Assembly: GCA_964524835.1 (NCBI GenBank)
Contig: CAZGEG010000001.1
Location: 182,063 to 246,062 of the forward strand
DNA: 64,000 nucleotides
Direction of reading: 5' to 3'
Source of the DNA: JACRCG01 sp964524835
Lineage (GTDB): Bacteria > Desulfobacterota > Desulfuromonadia > Geobacterales > Pseudopelobacteraceae
The notes under the pieces: generated by a model
What the model saw: only the letters and a program-made list of their open reading frames with translations
Told to the model about the DNA's origin: nothing
The model's database searches: none
Shown: piece after piece, positions 1-7,425 of the stretch
How positions within the stretch are numbered: position 1 is the stretch's first letter
Layout: the number at the start of each line of letters is the position of its first letter
Program-made: the position numbers and the translations under genes

Positions 1-235
1 TGTAGTCGTCAAAGACGACATCGGTGGGGGCAATGAAGGGAATGCAGGGTTTACCGGCAAGCGCGTTCCCAATGATGCGGTAGAAATTGCCGGTAACCTT
101 CTGATGCCTGATGTTTGGAGCGGCTGTCATAGCATAGGCATGGCCGTCGATGATCTGCCAGCGTTCATCCTCCGGCCACTCCTTGTATTCGTTCCACGAA
201 AACATCTGCGATGTTTTTTCTGCGGTAAATGTCAT
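1..235 (-). CDS. Uma2-family (DUF820) putative endonuclease, partial
   Basis: The reading frame starts at 235 (ATG preceded by AAGGAGG at 244-250) and runs off the left edge of the window, so about 78 N-terminal residues are visible. They contain WNEYKEWPEDERWQIIDGH, AMTAAPNIRHQ and PFIAPTDVVFDD, which is the N-terminal pattern of the Uma2/DUF820 family (restriction-endonuclease-like fold; an E/D-x-D-G-x substrate-handling region followed by the PxDV strand). The biological role of Uma2 proteins is poorly known; they are abundant in Cyanobacteria and Geobacter relatives. The C-terminal catalytic half is outside the window. Family assignment is by recall of motif layout. Confidence 0.75.
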   Translation of the reverse strand, partial: MTFTAEKTSQMFSWNEYKEWPEDERWQIIDGHAYAMTAAPNIRHQKVTGNFYRIIGNALAGKPCIPFIAPTDVVFDDY

Positions 236-277
236 GACATGAGCCTCCTTCTTAAGGCTATTGCTCTTGTGATTCCA

Positions 278-1240
278 TCATATACCAAGAATCTCCGACA
301 TATGCAGCAGGTCTTCGTTCAGTTTCTTCTGGCCACCGTTTACCACCATGCCCAGCAGCGTGGTGGTGAGAGAGCTTGCCGACAGTCCAACCATGACACC
401 CTTGGTGCCGGAGAGCAGGAGCTCCACCGATTTTATGCCGAAGCGGCTCCCGAGCAGGCGGTCAAAAACCGACGGCGCCCCCCCCCGCTGATAGTGACCC
501 AGCACGGTCACGCGGGTCTCGAAGCCGATGGCGTTCTTGATGCCGTCGGCAACTTCCTGTGCATGCCCGGCCCCCTCGGCCATGATGATCAGGGCGTTGG
601 TCCGCCCCTCGTCATAGCGCTGGCGCAGCTGGTGGCACATCTCATTCAGGTCGAGTTCGACCTCGGGAACGATGGCGAATTCGGCTCCGGAAGCTATCGC
701 GGCGGTCGAAGCAAGATAACCGGAATTGCGCCCCATGACTTCGACGATAAAGGCGCGGTCGTGGGAACTGGCGGTGTCCTTGATGCAGTCCACGGCATAA
801 ATGATGTTGTTGAGCGCGGTATCGACCCCCAGCGCCATGTCGGTATAGGCGATGTCGTTGTCGATGCTGGCCGGGATGCCGATCACCGGGAAGCCCATCT
901 TGTCCAGCGCCAGGGCGCCGCTCAACGAGCCGTCGCCGCCGATCACGATCAAACCCTCGACCTTCTCGCTGAGCAGGTTTTCCAGCGCCTTCTGCCGCCC
1001 CTCTTCGGTGCGGAATTCCGGCGAGCGCGCCGACTGCAGGAAGGTCCCGCCCCGCTGCATCGTTCCGGAGACTGCCTGGGTGTTGAGGACGATGAAATCG
1101 TTCTTGAGAAGGCCGGCGTACCCCTTGCGATACCCGATCATTTCGATGTCGTTGGCGATGGCGGTCCGGGCGGCGGCGCGGATGGTGGCATTCATGCCGG
1201 AGCAGTCACCGCCGCTGGTCAGGATTGCAAGTCGTTTCAA
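278..1240 (-). CDS. pfkA: 6-phosphofructokinase (ATP-type)
   Basis: Phosphorylates fructose 6-phosphate to fructose 1,6-bisphosphate in cytosolic glycolysis. The 320 residues match the short bacterial PfkA length. Visible motifs: nucleotide loop GGDCSGMN (10-17), GGDGS (101-105) with Gly at position 104, which in this family indicates ATP rather than pyrophosphate as donor, catalytic PASIDND (123-129) with Asp127 and Asp129 present and Ser in place of the usual Thr125, and MGRNSGYLA (169-177). It sits alone between the Uma2 gene and a SRPBCC gene, all on the minus strand. The Thr-to-Ser change is conservative and probably functional. Confidence 0.95.
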   Translation of the reverse strand: MKRLAILTSGGDCSGMNATIRAAARTAIANDIEMIGYRKGYAGLLKNDFIVLNTQAVSGTMQRGGTFLQSARSPEFRTEEGRQKALENLLSEKVEGLIVIGGDGSLSGALALDKMGFPVIGIPASIDNDIAYTDMALGVDTALNNIIYAVDCIKDTASSHDRAFIVEVMGRNSGYLASTAAIASGAEFAIVPEVELDLNEMCHQLRQRYDEGRTNALIIMAEGAGHAQEVADGIKNAIGFETRVTVLGHYQRGGAPSVFDRLLGSRFGIKSVELLLSGTKGVMVGLSASSLTTTLLGMVVNGGQKKLNEDLLHMSEILGI

Positions 1241-1268
1241 GGAAAAACCTCCAGATGTATAGAATATA

Positions 1269-1730
1269 TCATTTTTTCGGAAAGAGTTCCGTCAGTGCCC
1301 TGCTGCGGTAGTCAAAAATACTCGCCAGGCGGGGCGCCACGAACAGCCGGTTGATCAGGCCGGCCAGCTGGTCGTGGTGAAGCAGGTAATGAACGAGGTC
1401 ATGCATCTCGACTCCACCATCCACCTCGCGAAAGCGGTGCTGGTGGTGCCAGAAACGATACGGGCCAAAACGCTGCTCGTCAACAAAGAAATCGGGGCTC
1501 TCCACGTGGGTGATCTCGGTCGTCCAGTTGACGGACATCCGCAGCAGCGGGCGCAGGGTATAGGTGATGATCTGGCCGGCGTACACGTCTCCCTGGTGCG
1601 GCGACGTGATGCGGAAATCCATGTCCGGCGGGGTGATCCTGCCCAGGTTGGCCGGGTTGGAAAAGAACTTCCAGGCCGCTGCGCGTGTGATCGGCAGGAT
1701 CTGGGTGCGCTCGAGGGTAAACGGTTTCAT
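1269..1730 (-). CDS. SRPBCC-fold (START-like) cyclase/dehydrase-type protein
   Basis: A protein of about 153 residues beginning MKPFTLERTQ. The start at 1730 is preferred because its ATG overlaps the rarA stop as ATGA, suggesting translational coupling. The layout (LPITRAAAWKFFSNPANLGRITPPDMDF, an amphipathic strand set, then FWHHQHRFREVDGGVEMHDLVHY and a C-terminal helix FDYRSRALTELF) is typical of single-domain SRPBCC proteins related to coenzyme Q-binding/COG4276. These proteins bind hydrophobic ligands; the ligand here is unknown. No catalytic residue can be assigned. Confidence 0.8.
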   Translation of the reverse strand: MKPFTLERTQILPITRAAAWKFFSNPANLGRITPPDMDFRITSPHQGDVYAGQIITYTLRPLLRMSVNWTTEITHVESPDFFVDEQRFGPYRFWHHQHRFREVDGGVEMHDLVHYLLHHDQLAGLINRLFVAPRLASIFDYRSRALTELFPKK

Positions 1731-3064
1731 GACGCCCCCCCCTTCCTGTTTTTCAGCCACTCCATCCGCTCCAGGATGCTCTTTTCATAGCCGTGCCCCG
1801 TCGGCTCGTAAAACTTCCGCCCGGCCAGCGCCTCCGGCAGGCATTCCTGCCCGGAGTAGCCGTCTTCATAATCGTGGGCATACTGGTACCCTTTGCCGTA
1901 CCCCTGCTCCTTCATCAGTTTCGTCGGGGCGTTGCGGATGTGCATCGGCACCGGCAGCGCGCCGCTTTTGCGGACCTCGGCCAGAGCGGAGTTGATGCCG
2001 ACGTACGAGGCGTTCGATTTCGGGGCGGTGGCCAGGTAGGTGACCGCCTGCCCCAGGATGATGCGCCCCTCCGGCATGCCGATAACCTGGAACGCCTGCA
2101 GGGCGGAAACCGCGACCTGGAGAGCACGCGGGTCGGCGTTGCCTATATCCTCGGAGGCCATGACCATCATCCGCCGGAGGATGAAGATCGGGTCCTCCCC
2201 CGCTTCCAGCATGCGCGCCAGCCAGTACAGGGCCGCATCCGGGTCGCTCCCCCTGAGCGACTTAATGAAGGCGGAGATGACGTTGTAATGTTCCTCCCCC
2301 CCCTTGTCGTACAGCAGCGCCTTTTTCTGCTGCGCCTCCTGGGCGGTTTCGAGGGTTATCGCGCCGTCCAGCGCCAGGTCCGCCGCGACTTCCAACGTGT
2401 TCAGGGCGGAGCGGGCATCCCCGTCCGCCTGGGAAGCGAGAAAATCCAGCGCCTCGGCGGCTGCCGAGAGGCCGCGGCTTCCGAGGCCGCGTTCAACGTC
2501 TGCCAACGCCTGCTCCAGCAGCCCCCGCACGGCGGCCGGTTCGAGCTGCTGCAGCGTCAGGACGCGGCAGCGGGAGAGCAGCGGCGCGATGACTTCGAAG
2601 GAGGGGTTCTCGGTCGTGGCGCCGATGATCGTGACGACCCCTTTTTCGATATAGGGAAGAAAGGCGTCCTGCTGGGATTTGTTGAAGCGGTGGATCTCGT
2701 CGATGAACAGCACCGTGCGGACGCCTCGGGACGCATAGCGCTCGGCTTCCCGGAAGGTTTCCCTGATCTCCTTGACCCCGGAGAGGATGGCGGAAAAGAA
2801 GATGAAGTGGGATTTCGTTTCGGCGGCGATGATATGGGCCAGCGTCGTCTTGCCGCAGCCGGGGGGGCCCCAGAGGATCAGTGACGCGAGAGAATCGTTC
2901 TCGATCATGCGCCGCAGGATACGCCCTTCGCCGACCAGGTGCTCCTGCCCGGTAAATTCGGCTACGGTGCGTGGCCGCATCCGTTCGGCAAGCGGCGCGT
3001 GCGGGGACGCTTCCAATGCGCTGTTTTTTCCGGAGTTCTGCCCCCAGAGATCAGGCGTGTCCAT
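1727..3064 (-). CDS. rarA: Replication-associated recombination protein A (RarA/MgsA AAA+ ATPase)
   Basis: AAA+ clamp-loader relative that acts at stalled replication forks with SSB and RecA. Taking MDTPDLWGQ (ATG at 3064) as start gives about 445 residues, the family's usual length; the open frame extends 25 residues further upstream into glgP. Visible: PLAERMRPRTVAEFTGQEHL N-terminal box, Walker A GPPGCGKT at about 66-73, Walker B VLFIDEIHRF, sensor GATTENPSFEV, and the C-terminal tetramerisation region with AYLATAPKSNASY and a terminal YEPTGHGYE motif. It follows glgP with a 13-nt gap and overlaps the SRPBCC gene by ATGA. Confidence 0.95.
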   Translation of the reverse strand: MDTPDLWGQNSGKNSALEASPHAPLAERMRPRTVAEFTGQEHLVGEGRILRRMIENDSLASLILWGPPGCGKTTLAHIIAAETKSHFIFFSAILSGVKEIRETFREAERYASRGVRTVLFIDEIHRFNKSQQDAFLPYIEKGVVTIIGATTENPSFEVIAPLLSRCRVLTLQQLEPAAVRGLLEQALADVERGLGSRGLSAAAEALDFLASQADGDARSALNTLEVAADLALDGAITLETAQEAQQKKALLYDKGGEEHYNVISAFIKSLRGSDPDAALYWLARMLEAGEDPIFILRRMMVMASEDIGNADPRALQVAVSALQAFQVIGMPEGRIILGQAVTYLATAPKSNASYVGINSALAEVRKSGALPVPMHIRNAPTKLMKEQGYGKGYQYAHDYEDGYSGQECLPEALAGRKFYEPTGHGYEKSILERMEWLKNRKGGAS

Positions 3065-3077
3065 GGCCGGCGCGTCC

Positions 3078-5570
3078 CTACCGGAGATCCCGCCGGCTGT
3101 GGCGGCTGACGGTTTCCGGCTTGATGTCCCAGATGTCACGGGCGTATTCGGCGATCGTGCGGTCGCTGGAAAACTTGCCCATCGCGGCGGTGTTGAGGAT
3201 CGAGGTGCGCGCCCAATCGTGCGGCTGCAGGTACAACTTGTCGACCTCGTCCTGGCAGGCGATGTAGGATGAATAGTCGGCCAGCAGCAGGTAGTGGTCG
3301 AGCCCCAGCAGCATATCGACGATCGGCTTGAACATGGCTGGATCCAAGGGCGAAAAGCTGCCGTTGCCGATCATGTCGATTGCCTGCTTCAGTTCAGGAT
3401 TGCGGGAATAATACTCATGCGGCTGGTAGCCGGCTTTTTTCAGTCCGGTGACCTGCGGGGCTGTCAGGCCGAAGATGAAGATGTTGTCCCGGCCGACCTC
3501 CTCCATGATCTCGATGTTGGCACCGTCCAGCGTACCAACCGTCAGCGCCCCATTCAGTGAGTACTTCATGTTTCCGGTACCGGACGCCTCGGTGCCGGCG
3601 GTGGATATCTGCTCGGAAAGATCGGAGGCCGGGAAAACCATTTCGGCCAGGGAAACGTTGTAGTTGCCGAGGAACACGACTTTCAGCAGGTTATTGACCT
3701 CCGGGTCGCTGTTGACGACGGCGCCGACGGCGTTGATCAGCCTGATGATCAGTTTGGCCATTGTATAGGAGGGGGCCGCCTTGCCGCCGAAGATCACGGT
3801 CCGCGGCGCAAAATTCCCCCCGGGGTTGGCCTTGATGCGGTTATAGCGGGTGATGACGTGCAGCACGTTCAGCAGCTGGCGCTTATACTCGTGGATCCGC
3901 TTTGTCTGGCAGTCGAACATCGAATCGGGCGACACGTCGATGCAGTTGTGGGCACGGATATAGTCGGCCAGCCGCACCTTGTTGGCACGCTTGACCTCGA
4001 TCCACTGCTGCCGGAATTCAGGATCTTCAGCCAGGGGGATCAATTGTTTCAGTTCGTCCAGATCGGTGACCCAGCCGTCGCCGATCCTTGAAGAGATCAG
4101 GTCGGACAGCCAGCGGTTGCAGTATTTCAGCCAGCGCCGCTGGGTGATGCCGTTGGTCTTGTTGTTGAAGCGCTCCGGCCAAAGCTCGTAAAAGTCGTGG
4201 AACAGGTCGTCTTTCAGTATGTCGCTATGCAGCGCCGAGACGCCGTTGACCGAGTGGCTGCCGACAATCGCCAGATGCGCCATGCGTACGCTCCGCTCGC
4301 CCTCCTCGCCGATGATCGACATCCGCTTCAGGCGGTCGTTGTCGCCCGGAAATCGGGCGATGATCTGCTGGATGAATAGTTCGTTGATGCGGTAGATGAT
4401 CTGCAGATGGCGCGGCAGGATCCTCTCCATCATCCCCACCGACCACTTTTCAAGCGCTTCAGGAAGCACCGTATGGTTGGTGTAGGCAAAGGTATTCAGC
4501 GCGATCTTCCAGGCTTCATCCCAGCCGAGCCGCTTCTCGTCGAGCAGGATCCGCAGCAGTTCAGGGATCGCCAGGGTCGGGTGGGTGTCGTTCAGCTGGA
4601 TCGCCACCTTTTCCGGCAGCATCGCCAGGTTGTCATGCTTTTTTGCGAAGCGGTAGAAAATATCCTGCACCGTGGCGGAGGAGAGGAAATACTCCTGGCG
4701 GAGGCGCAGCTCCTTCCCCTCCGCCATATGGTCGGCCGGATAGAGGACTTTGGAAATGTTTTCGGTGCGCATCTTGGATTCGACCGCGCCGATGTAGTTC
4801 CCCTGGTTGAACGAGCCCAGTTCGAAATCACGGGTCGATTTGGCGCTCCAGAGCCGCATCGTATTGACGGTCTCATTGCCGTACCCCGGAACCGGGAAAT
4901 CGTAGGCCAGCGCCATGACGTCGGAGGTGTCGACCCAGGAGTAGTGCCTTTCACCCTTCTCGTCGGCGTAGCTGTCAACCCGGCCGTGGAACTTGACCTG
5001 GTGCAGGTGTTCCTGGCGGTCGAACTCCCACGGGTTGCCGTAGCGGAGCCAGTTGTCGGGATACTCGGCCTGGCTGCCGTTGACGATCTTCTGGTAGAAC
5101 ATCCCGTATTCGTAGCGGATGCCGTACCCGTAGGCCGGCAGGCTCATCGTCGCCATCGAATCGAGGAAGCAGGCCGCCAGGCGCCCCAGGCCGCCATTGC
5201 CCAGGCCGGCATCCCATTCCTCCTCCTGCAGGTCCTCGACATCGATGCCCATCTGCTTGAGGGCGGTCTGCCACTCCTCCATGATCCCCAGGTTGATCAG
5301 GCTGTTGCCGAGGGTGCGCCCCATCAGGAACTCCATCGACATGTAGTAGACCCGTTTGGCGTCATTGATATAGTAGGACTGCTGGGTATCGAGCCAGCGG
5401 TCGACCAGCACGTCGCGCACGGCGTACGCCAGCGCATGGTACAGATCGGCCTTGGTAGCGGAGTATTTGTCCTTGACCAGGGTATACTGCAGGTGGCGGA
5501 GAAAAGAGCGCTGCAGATCGGCTGTGGTCGGTTTTGTATCGCAGTCGGGGAGCGGATCTTTTCTGGTCAT
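3078..5570 (-). CDS. glgP: Glycogen (alpha-glucan) phosphorylase
   Basis: Releases glucose 1-phosphate from glycogen in the cytosol with pyridoxal phosphate. About 830 residues, normal for the GT35 family. Two ATGs exist at 5579 and 5570; AAAAGGA lies 8 nt before the second and directly abuts the first, so 5570 is preferred. Visible: YYMSMEFLMGRTLGNSL, GNGGLGRLAACFLDSMA, NDTHPTLAIPELLRIL, FGGKAAP, and the PLP site GTGNMKYSLNGAL with the lysine codon at 3564-3566 (about residue 669). Together with pfkA nearby it points to glycogen use. It likely forms an operon with rarA and the SRPBCC gene. Confidence 0.95.
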   Translation of the reverse strand: MTRKDPLPDCDTKPTTADLQRSFLRHLQYTLVKDKYSATKADLYHALAYAVRDVLVDRWLDTQQSYYINDAKRVYYMSMEFLMGRTLGNSLINLGIMEEWQTALKQMGIDVEDLQEEEWDAGLGNGGLGRLAACFLDSMATMSLPAYGYGIRYEYGMFYQKIVNGSQAEYPDNWLRYGNPWEFDRQEHLHQVKFHGRVDSYADEKGERHYSWVDTSDVMALAYDFPVPGYGNETVNTMRLWSAKSTRDFELGSFNQGNYIGAVESKMRTENISKVLYPADHMAEGKELRLRQEYFLSSATVQDIFYRFAKKHDNLAMLPEKVAIQLNDTHPTLAIPELLRILLDEKRLGWDEAWKIALNTFAYTNHTVLPEALEKWSVGMMERILPRHLQIIYRINELFIQQIIARFPGDNDRLKRMSIIGEEGERSVRMAHLAIVGSHSVNGVSALHSDILKDDLFHDFYELWPERFNNKTNGITQRRWLKYCNRWLSDLISSRIGDGWVTDLDELKQLIPLAEDPEFRQQWIEVKRANKVRLADYIRAHNCIDVSPDSMFDCQTKRIHEYKRQLLNVLHVITRYNRIKANPGGNFAPRTVIFGGKAAPSYTMAKLIIRLINAVGAVVNSDPEVNNLLKVVFLGNYNVSLAEMVFPASDLSEQISTAGTEASGTGNMKYSLNGALTVGTLDGANIEIMEEVGRDNIFIFGLTAPQVTGLKKAGYQPHEYYSRNPELKQAIDMIGNGSFSPLDPAMFKPIVDMLLGLDHYLLLADYSSYIACQDEVDKLYLQPHDWARTSILNTAAMGKFSSDRTIAEYARDIWDIKPETVSRHSRRDLR

Positions 5571-5735
5571 GGCGTCCATCCTTTTAGCATTTATGCAGAA
5601 GATTAATTGCGTTGGCGCACGTATCCCGATTTATCGTGACTGGTAACGGTAATGAACGAGGAACTATATAGATTTCTAACTCTTAATGCAAGGATGACCG
5701 TTTCATTTTGGCGCGATCTCTGCTATGATGGAAAT

Positions 5736-6194
5736 ATGGGTGAGAAACTGATCTGCAATAACAAAAAGGCGTACCACGATTATTTTATCGAGGAGAAGTT
5801 CGAGGCCGGTCTGGTGCTGCAGGGGACGGAAGTCAAGTCGCTGCGTGCCGGCAAGGCAAACCTGAACGATTCGTTCATGCTGGTACGGGAAGGTGAGGCG
5901 TATCTGCACAACCTGAGCATTTCTGCCTACGAGTTCGGTAATCGCCAGAATCATCAGCCGGATCGTAATCGCAAACTGTTGCTGCATCGCAATCAGATCG
6001 ACCACCTTTACAGCAAGATTCGCGAGAAGGGTCTTTCAGTCGTCCCTCTCAAGCTCTATTTCAAGGACGGTCTGGTAAAGGTGGAGATAGGTCTTGCCAA
6101 AGGCAAGAAACTGTATGATAAACGTGAGGACCTGAAAACGAAGGACAGTCAGCGCGAGATGTCGCAGGCGCTGAAGGCACGGAACCGGGATTAA
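5736..6194 (+). CDS. smpB: SsrA-binding protein SmpB
   Basis: Binds tmRNA and brings it to stalled ribosomes in trans-translation. The start MGEKLICNNKKAYHDYF at 5736 gives 152 residues, the normal SmpB length; the open frame continues 28 codons upstream but that part is unlike the family. Visible: oligonucleotide-binding core GLVLQGTEVKSLRAGKANL, YLHNLSISAYEFGN, RKLLLHRNQI and the basic C-terminal tail KLYDKREDLKTKDSQREM. The gene lies 38 nt upstream of its RNA partner ssrA on the same strand, a common arrangement. Confidence 0.97.
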   Translation: MGEKLICNNKKAYHDYFIEEKFEAGLVLQGTEVKSLRAGKANLNDSFMLVREGEAYLHNLSISAYEFGNRQNHQPDRNRKLLLHRNQIDHLYSKIREKGLSVVPLKLYFKDGLVKVEIGLAKGKKLYDKREDLKTKDSQREMSQALKARNRD

Positions 6195-6232
6195 ACCGGT
6201 TTATATTCAGAATTCAACAATGATTTCAAAAT

Positions 6233-6637
6233 GGGGGTGTAAAGGTTTCGACAGGCGAAGATAGATACTGATTGCGCTGGGAGGATAGTGGTTGGCCTCT
6301 AGAATAATCCACTAAACAATGAATGCAAACAATACAACTGCTGCAGACAATTACGCCTTCGCAGGTGCAATTGCTGCTTAGTACCAGCCTTGGAATCTTC
6401 GGAATCCAAGCGAGCTAGAGGGTAGACTTAACTCCCTGTGTAACCCTTCGGCTGTCAAAAAGAAGTAATTGTAATGGGACGGTGAGGATGGTCCGATAGT
6501 CACCGTATTTTAGGAATCGGTTCTTGGTGCCGTGAGTGATGGCTTACCTTGAACTTAAACCCATAGTCAATCTATCAGCGTAGACGTTAGCATCGAAGAG
6601 CGTTTGGACGTGGGTTCGACTCCCACCACCTCCACCA
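6233..6637 (+). ncRNA. ssrA: tmRNA (transfer-messenger RNA)
   Basis: The one-piece tmRNA frees stalled ribosomes and tags the product for proteolysis. The 5' end GGGGGTG (6233-6239) pairs with CACCTCC (6627-6633) to form the 7-bp acceptor stem, followed by ACCA. The T-arm GTGGGTTCGACTCCCAC lies just before the acceptor strand, and the conserved GTAAAGGTTTCGACAGG follows the 5' strand. A tag reading frame from GCA at 6325 to TAG at 6379-6381 encodes ANNTTAADNYAFAGAIAA (18 residues), ending in the AA degron. The resume codon is inferred. The 3' end is a well-known integration site for islands, consistent with the accessory genes that follow. Confidence 0.97.
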
Positions 6638-6660
6638 TCTAACAGTCCGGCACCATCCGG

Positions 6661-6704
6661 ACAAATACGAAAGCCCTTGAGAAATCAAGGGCTTTCGTAT
6701 TTGT
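6661..6704 (+). terminator. Strong stem-loop terminator of ssrA
   Basis: A perfect 20-bp inverted repeat (6661-6680 with 6685-6704) around a GAAA tetraloop, lying 23 nt after the tmRNA CCA end. Its core AAGCCCTTGA/TCAAGGGCTT recurs at 17643-17668 and 23754-23781, marking the ends of the two accessory blocks. Confidence 0.85.
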
Positions 6705-6718
6705 CAGGTTGGATGGGG

Positions 6719-6808
6719 TCACACCTTGGCGGGTGCTGATGGTGCCGGTTTCTCCAGGTCGATTTCACTGCAGAGTTTGCTGCCTTTTATTTCGACGGTC
6801 TTTGCCAT
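6719..6808 (-). CDS. Truncated copy of a small conserved protein
   Basis: A 29-residue frame, ATG at 6808 with GAGAGGG upstream, beginning MAKTVEIKGSKLCSEIDLE. It matches the N-terminal half of the 60-residue protein at 29125-29307 (MAMTVEIKGSKLCIEIDLE) but stops after PAPSAPAKV, before the TMVVASTRGN segment. It is probably a decayed or minimal paralogue beside the ssrA attachment region. Function unknown. Confidence 0.55.
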   Translation of the reverse strand: MAKTVEIKGSKLCSEIDLEKPAPSAPAKV

Positions 6809-6875
6809 GATTGGCCCTCTCTTTTCCATAACTTTTTCATCACATTTCAGATTCTTTTGAGGTATAATCAGCCCT

Positions 6876-7076
6876 ATGAAAAAGTCACTTCTTGAAACCA
6901 ATCTCTACCTGAAAGACCCTGCAGCGCGGAGCAAGGCGCTTTCCCGTAATGTAACATCCTCTTCCGCCATCGAAGGAATACGTGTCAGGAGAGATGCAGG
7001 GAGCGGTCTATTTGTTTCACAGCCTAATGATAAAGACCTCAAGGTTCCTGCGAAATCTGCAAAGAGTTCTCGATAA
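6876..7076 (+). CDS. Small protein with SSAIEG motif, probably Fic-associated
   Basis: A 66-residue frame starting MKKSLLETNLYLKDPAARS and containing VTSSSAIEGI. Short proteins with this pattern (LLETNxYLKDP ... S-x-IEGI) occur in Geobacter-type genomes near Fic genes as I recall them, and the S-x-IEG motif also resembles the N-terminal inhibitory helix region of some Fic proteins. Here it converges on, and overlaps by 38 nt, the remnant fic gene on the other strand. The tail after RRDAGSG looks unconstrained. The function is not known; an antitoxin-like role is only a possibility. Confidence 0.5.
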   Translation: MKKSLLETNLYLKDPAARSKALSRNVTSSSAIEGIRVRRDAGSGLFVSQPNDKDLKVPAKSAKSSR

Positions 7077-7422
7077 TATCGTCAAACAAGCTCTTCATAG
7101 GCAGATAATCCCTGTCCAATCCCGACCGCACCGCAGCAAAGTATTCTTCCCGCCGCGCACCATCCAACTCGCTGAAGTCAAGCACCGGCAGACCAGCCTG
7201 TAATGCCATCAGCGTTGCCAATATGCGTCCCAAACGACCATTACCTTCCCTGAAAGGATGTATCAGCATTAACTCCACGTGCACCTCCGCCAAGGCATTA
7301 GCCACTTCAGAACGGGTTTCAAATAGACATGGAGTGTATGTGCGCAACTGCTTACGCTCAAACTCATCCAACAAGGTTGGAACAAAGCGGGCCTGAGCAT
7401 AGATACTCTCTCCGGATTTTGT
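7039..7422 (-). pseudogene. Fic-domain protein, 5'-truncated
   Basis: The frame carries the Fic core HPFREGNGRLGR, the AMPylation/phosphocholination-type active-site loop (HPFx[D/E]GNGR), and ESIYAQARFVPTLLDEFE upstream of it, then LPVLDFSEL and a C-terminal helix. Only about 127 residues remain. The frame is closed by TAA at 7423-7425, directly after the hsdR stop TAG, so the N-terminal half and any normal start codon are missing. A TTG at 7374 could start a shorter product. It appears to be the 3' end of a fic gene cut off when it was joined to hsdR. The catalytic motif itself is intact. Confidence 0.75.
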
Positions 7423-7425
7423 TTA

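Noticed and set aside
104..1354. 416-codon open frame on the plus strand opposite pfkA
   Set aside because: It is antisense to a clear phosphofructokinase; high GC and codon bias keep the opposite frame open. No family likeness.
3064..3139. Longer rarA start 25 codons upstream
   Set aside because: It would overlap glgP by about 60 nt and adds residues absent from the family.
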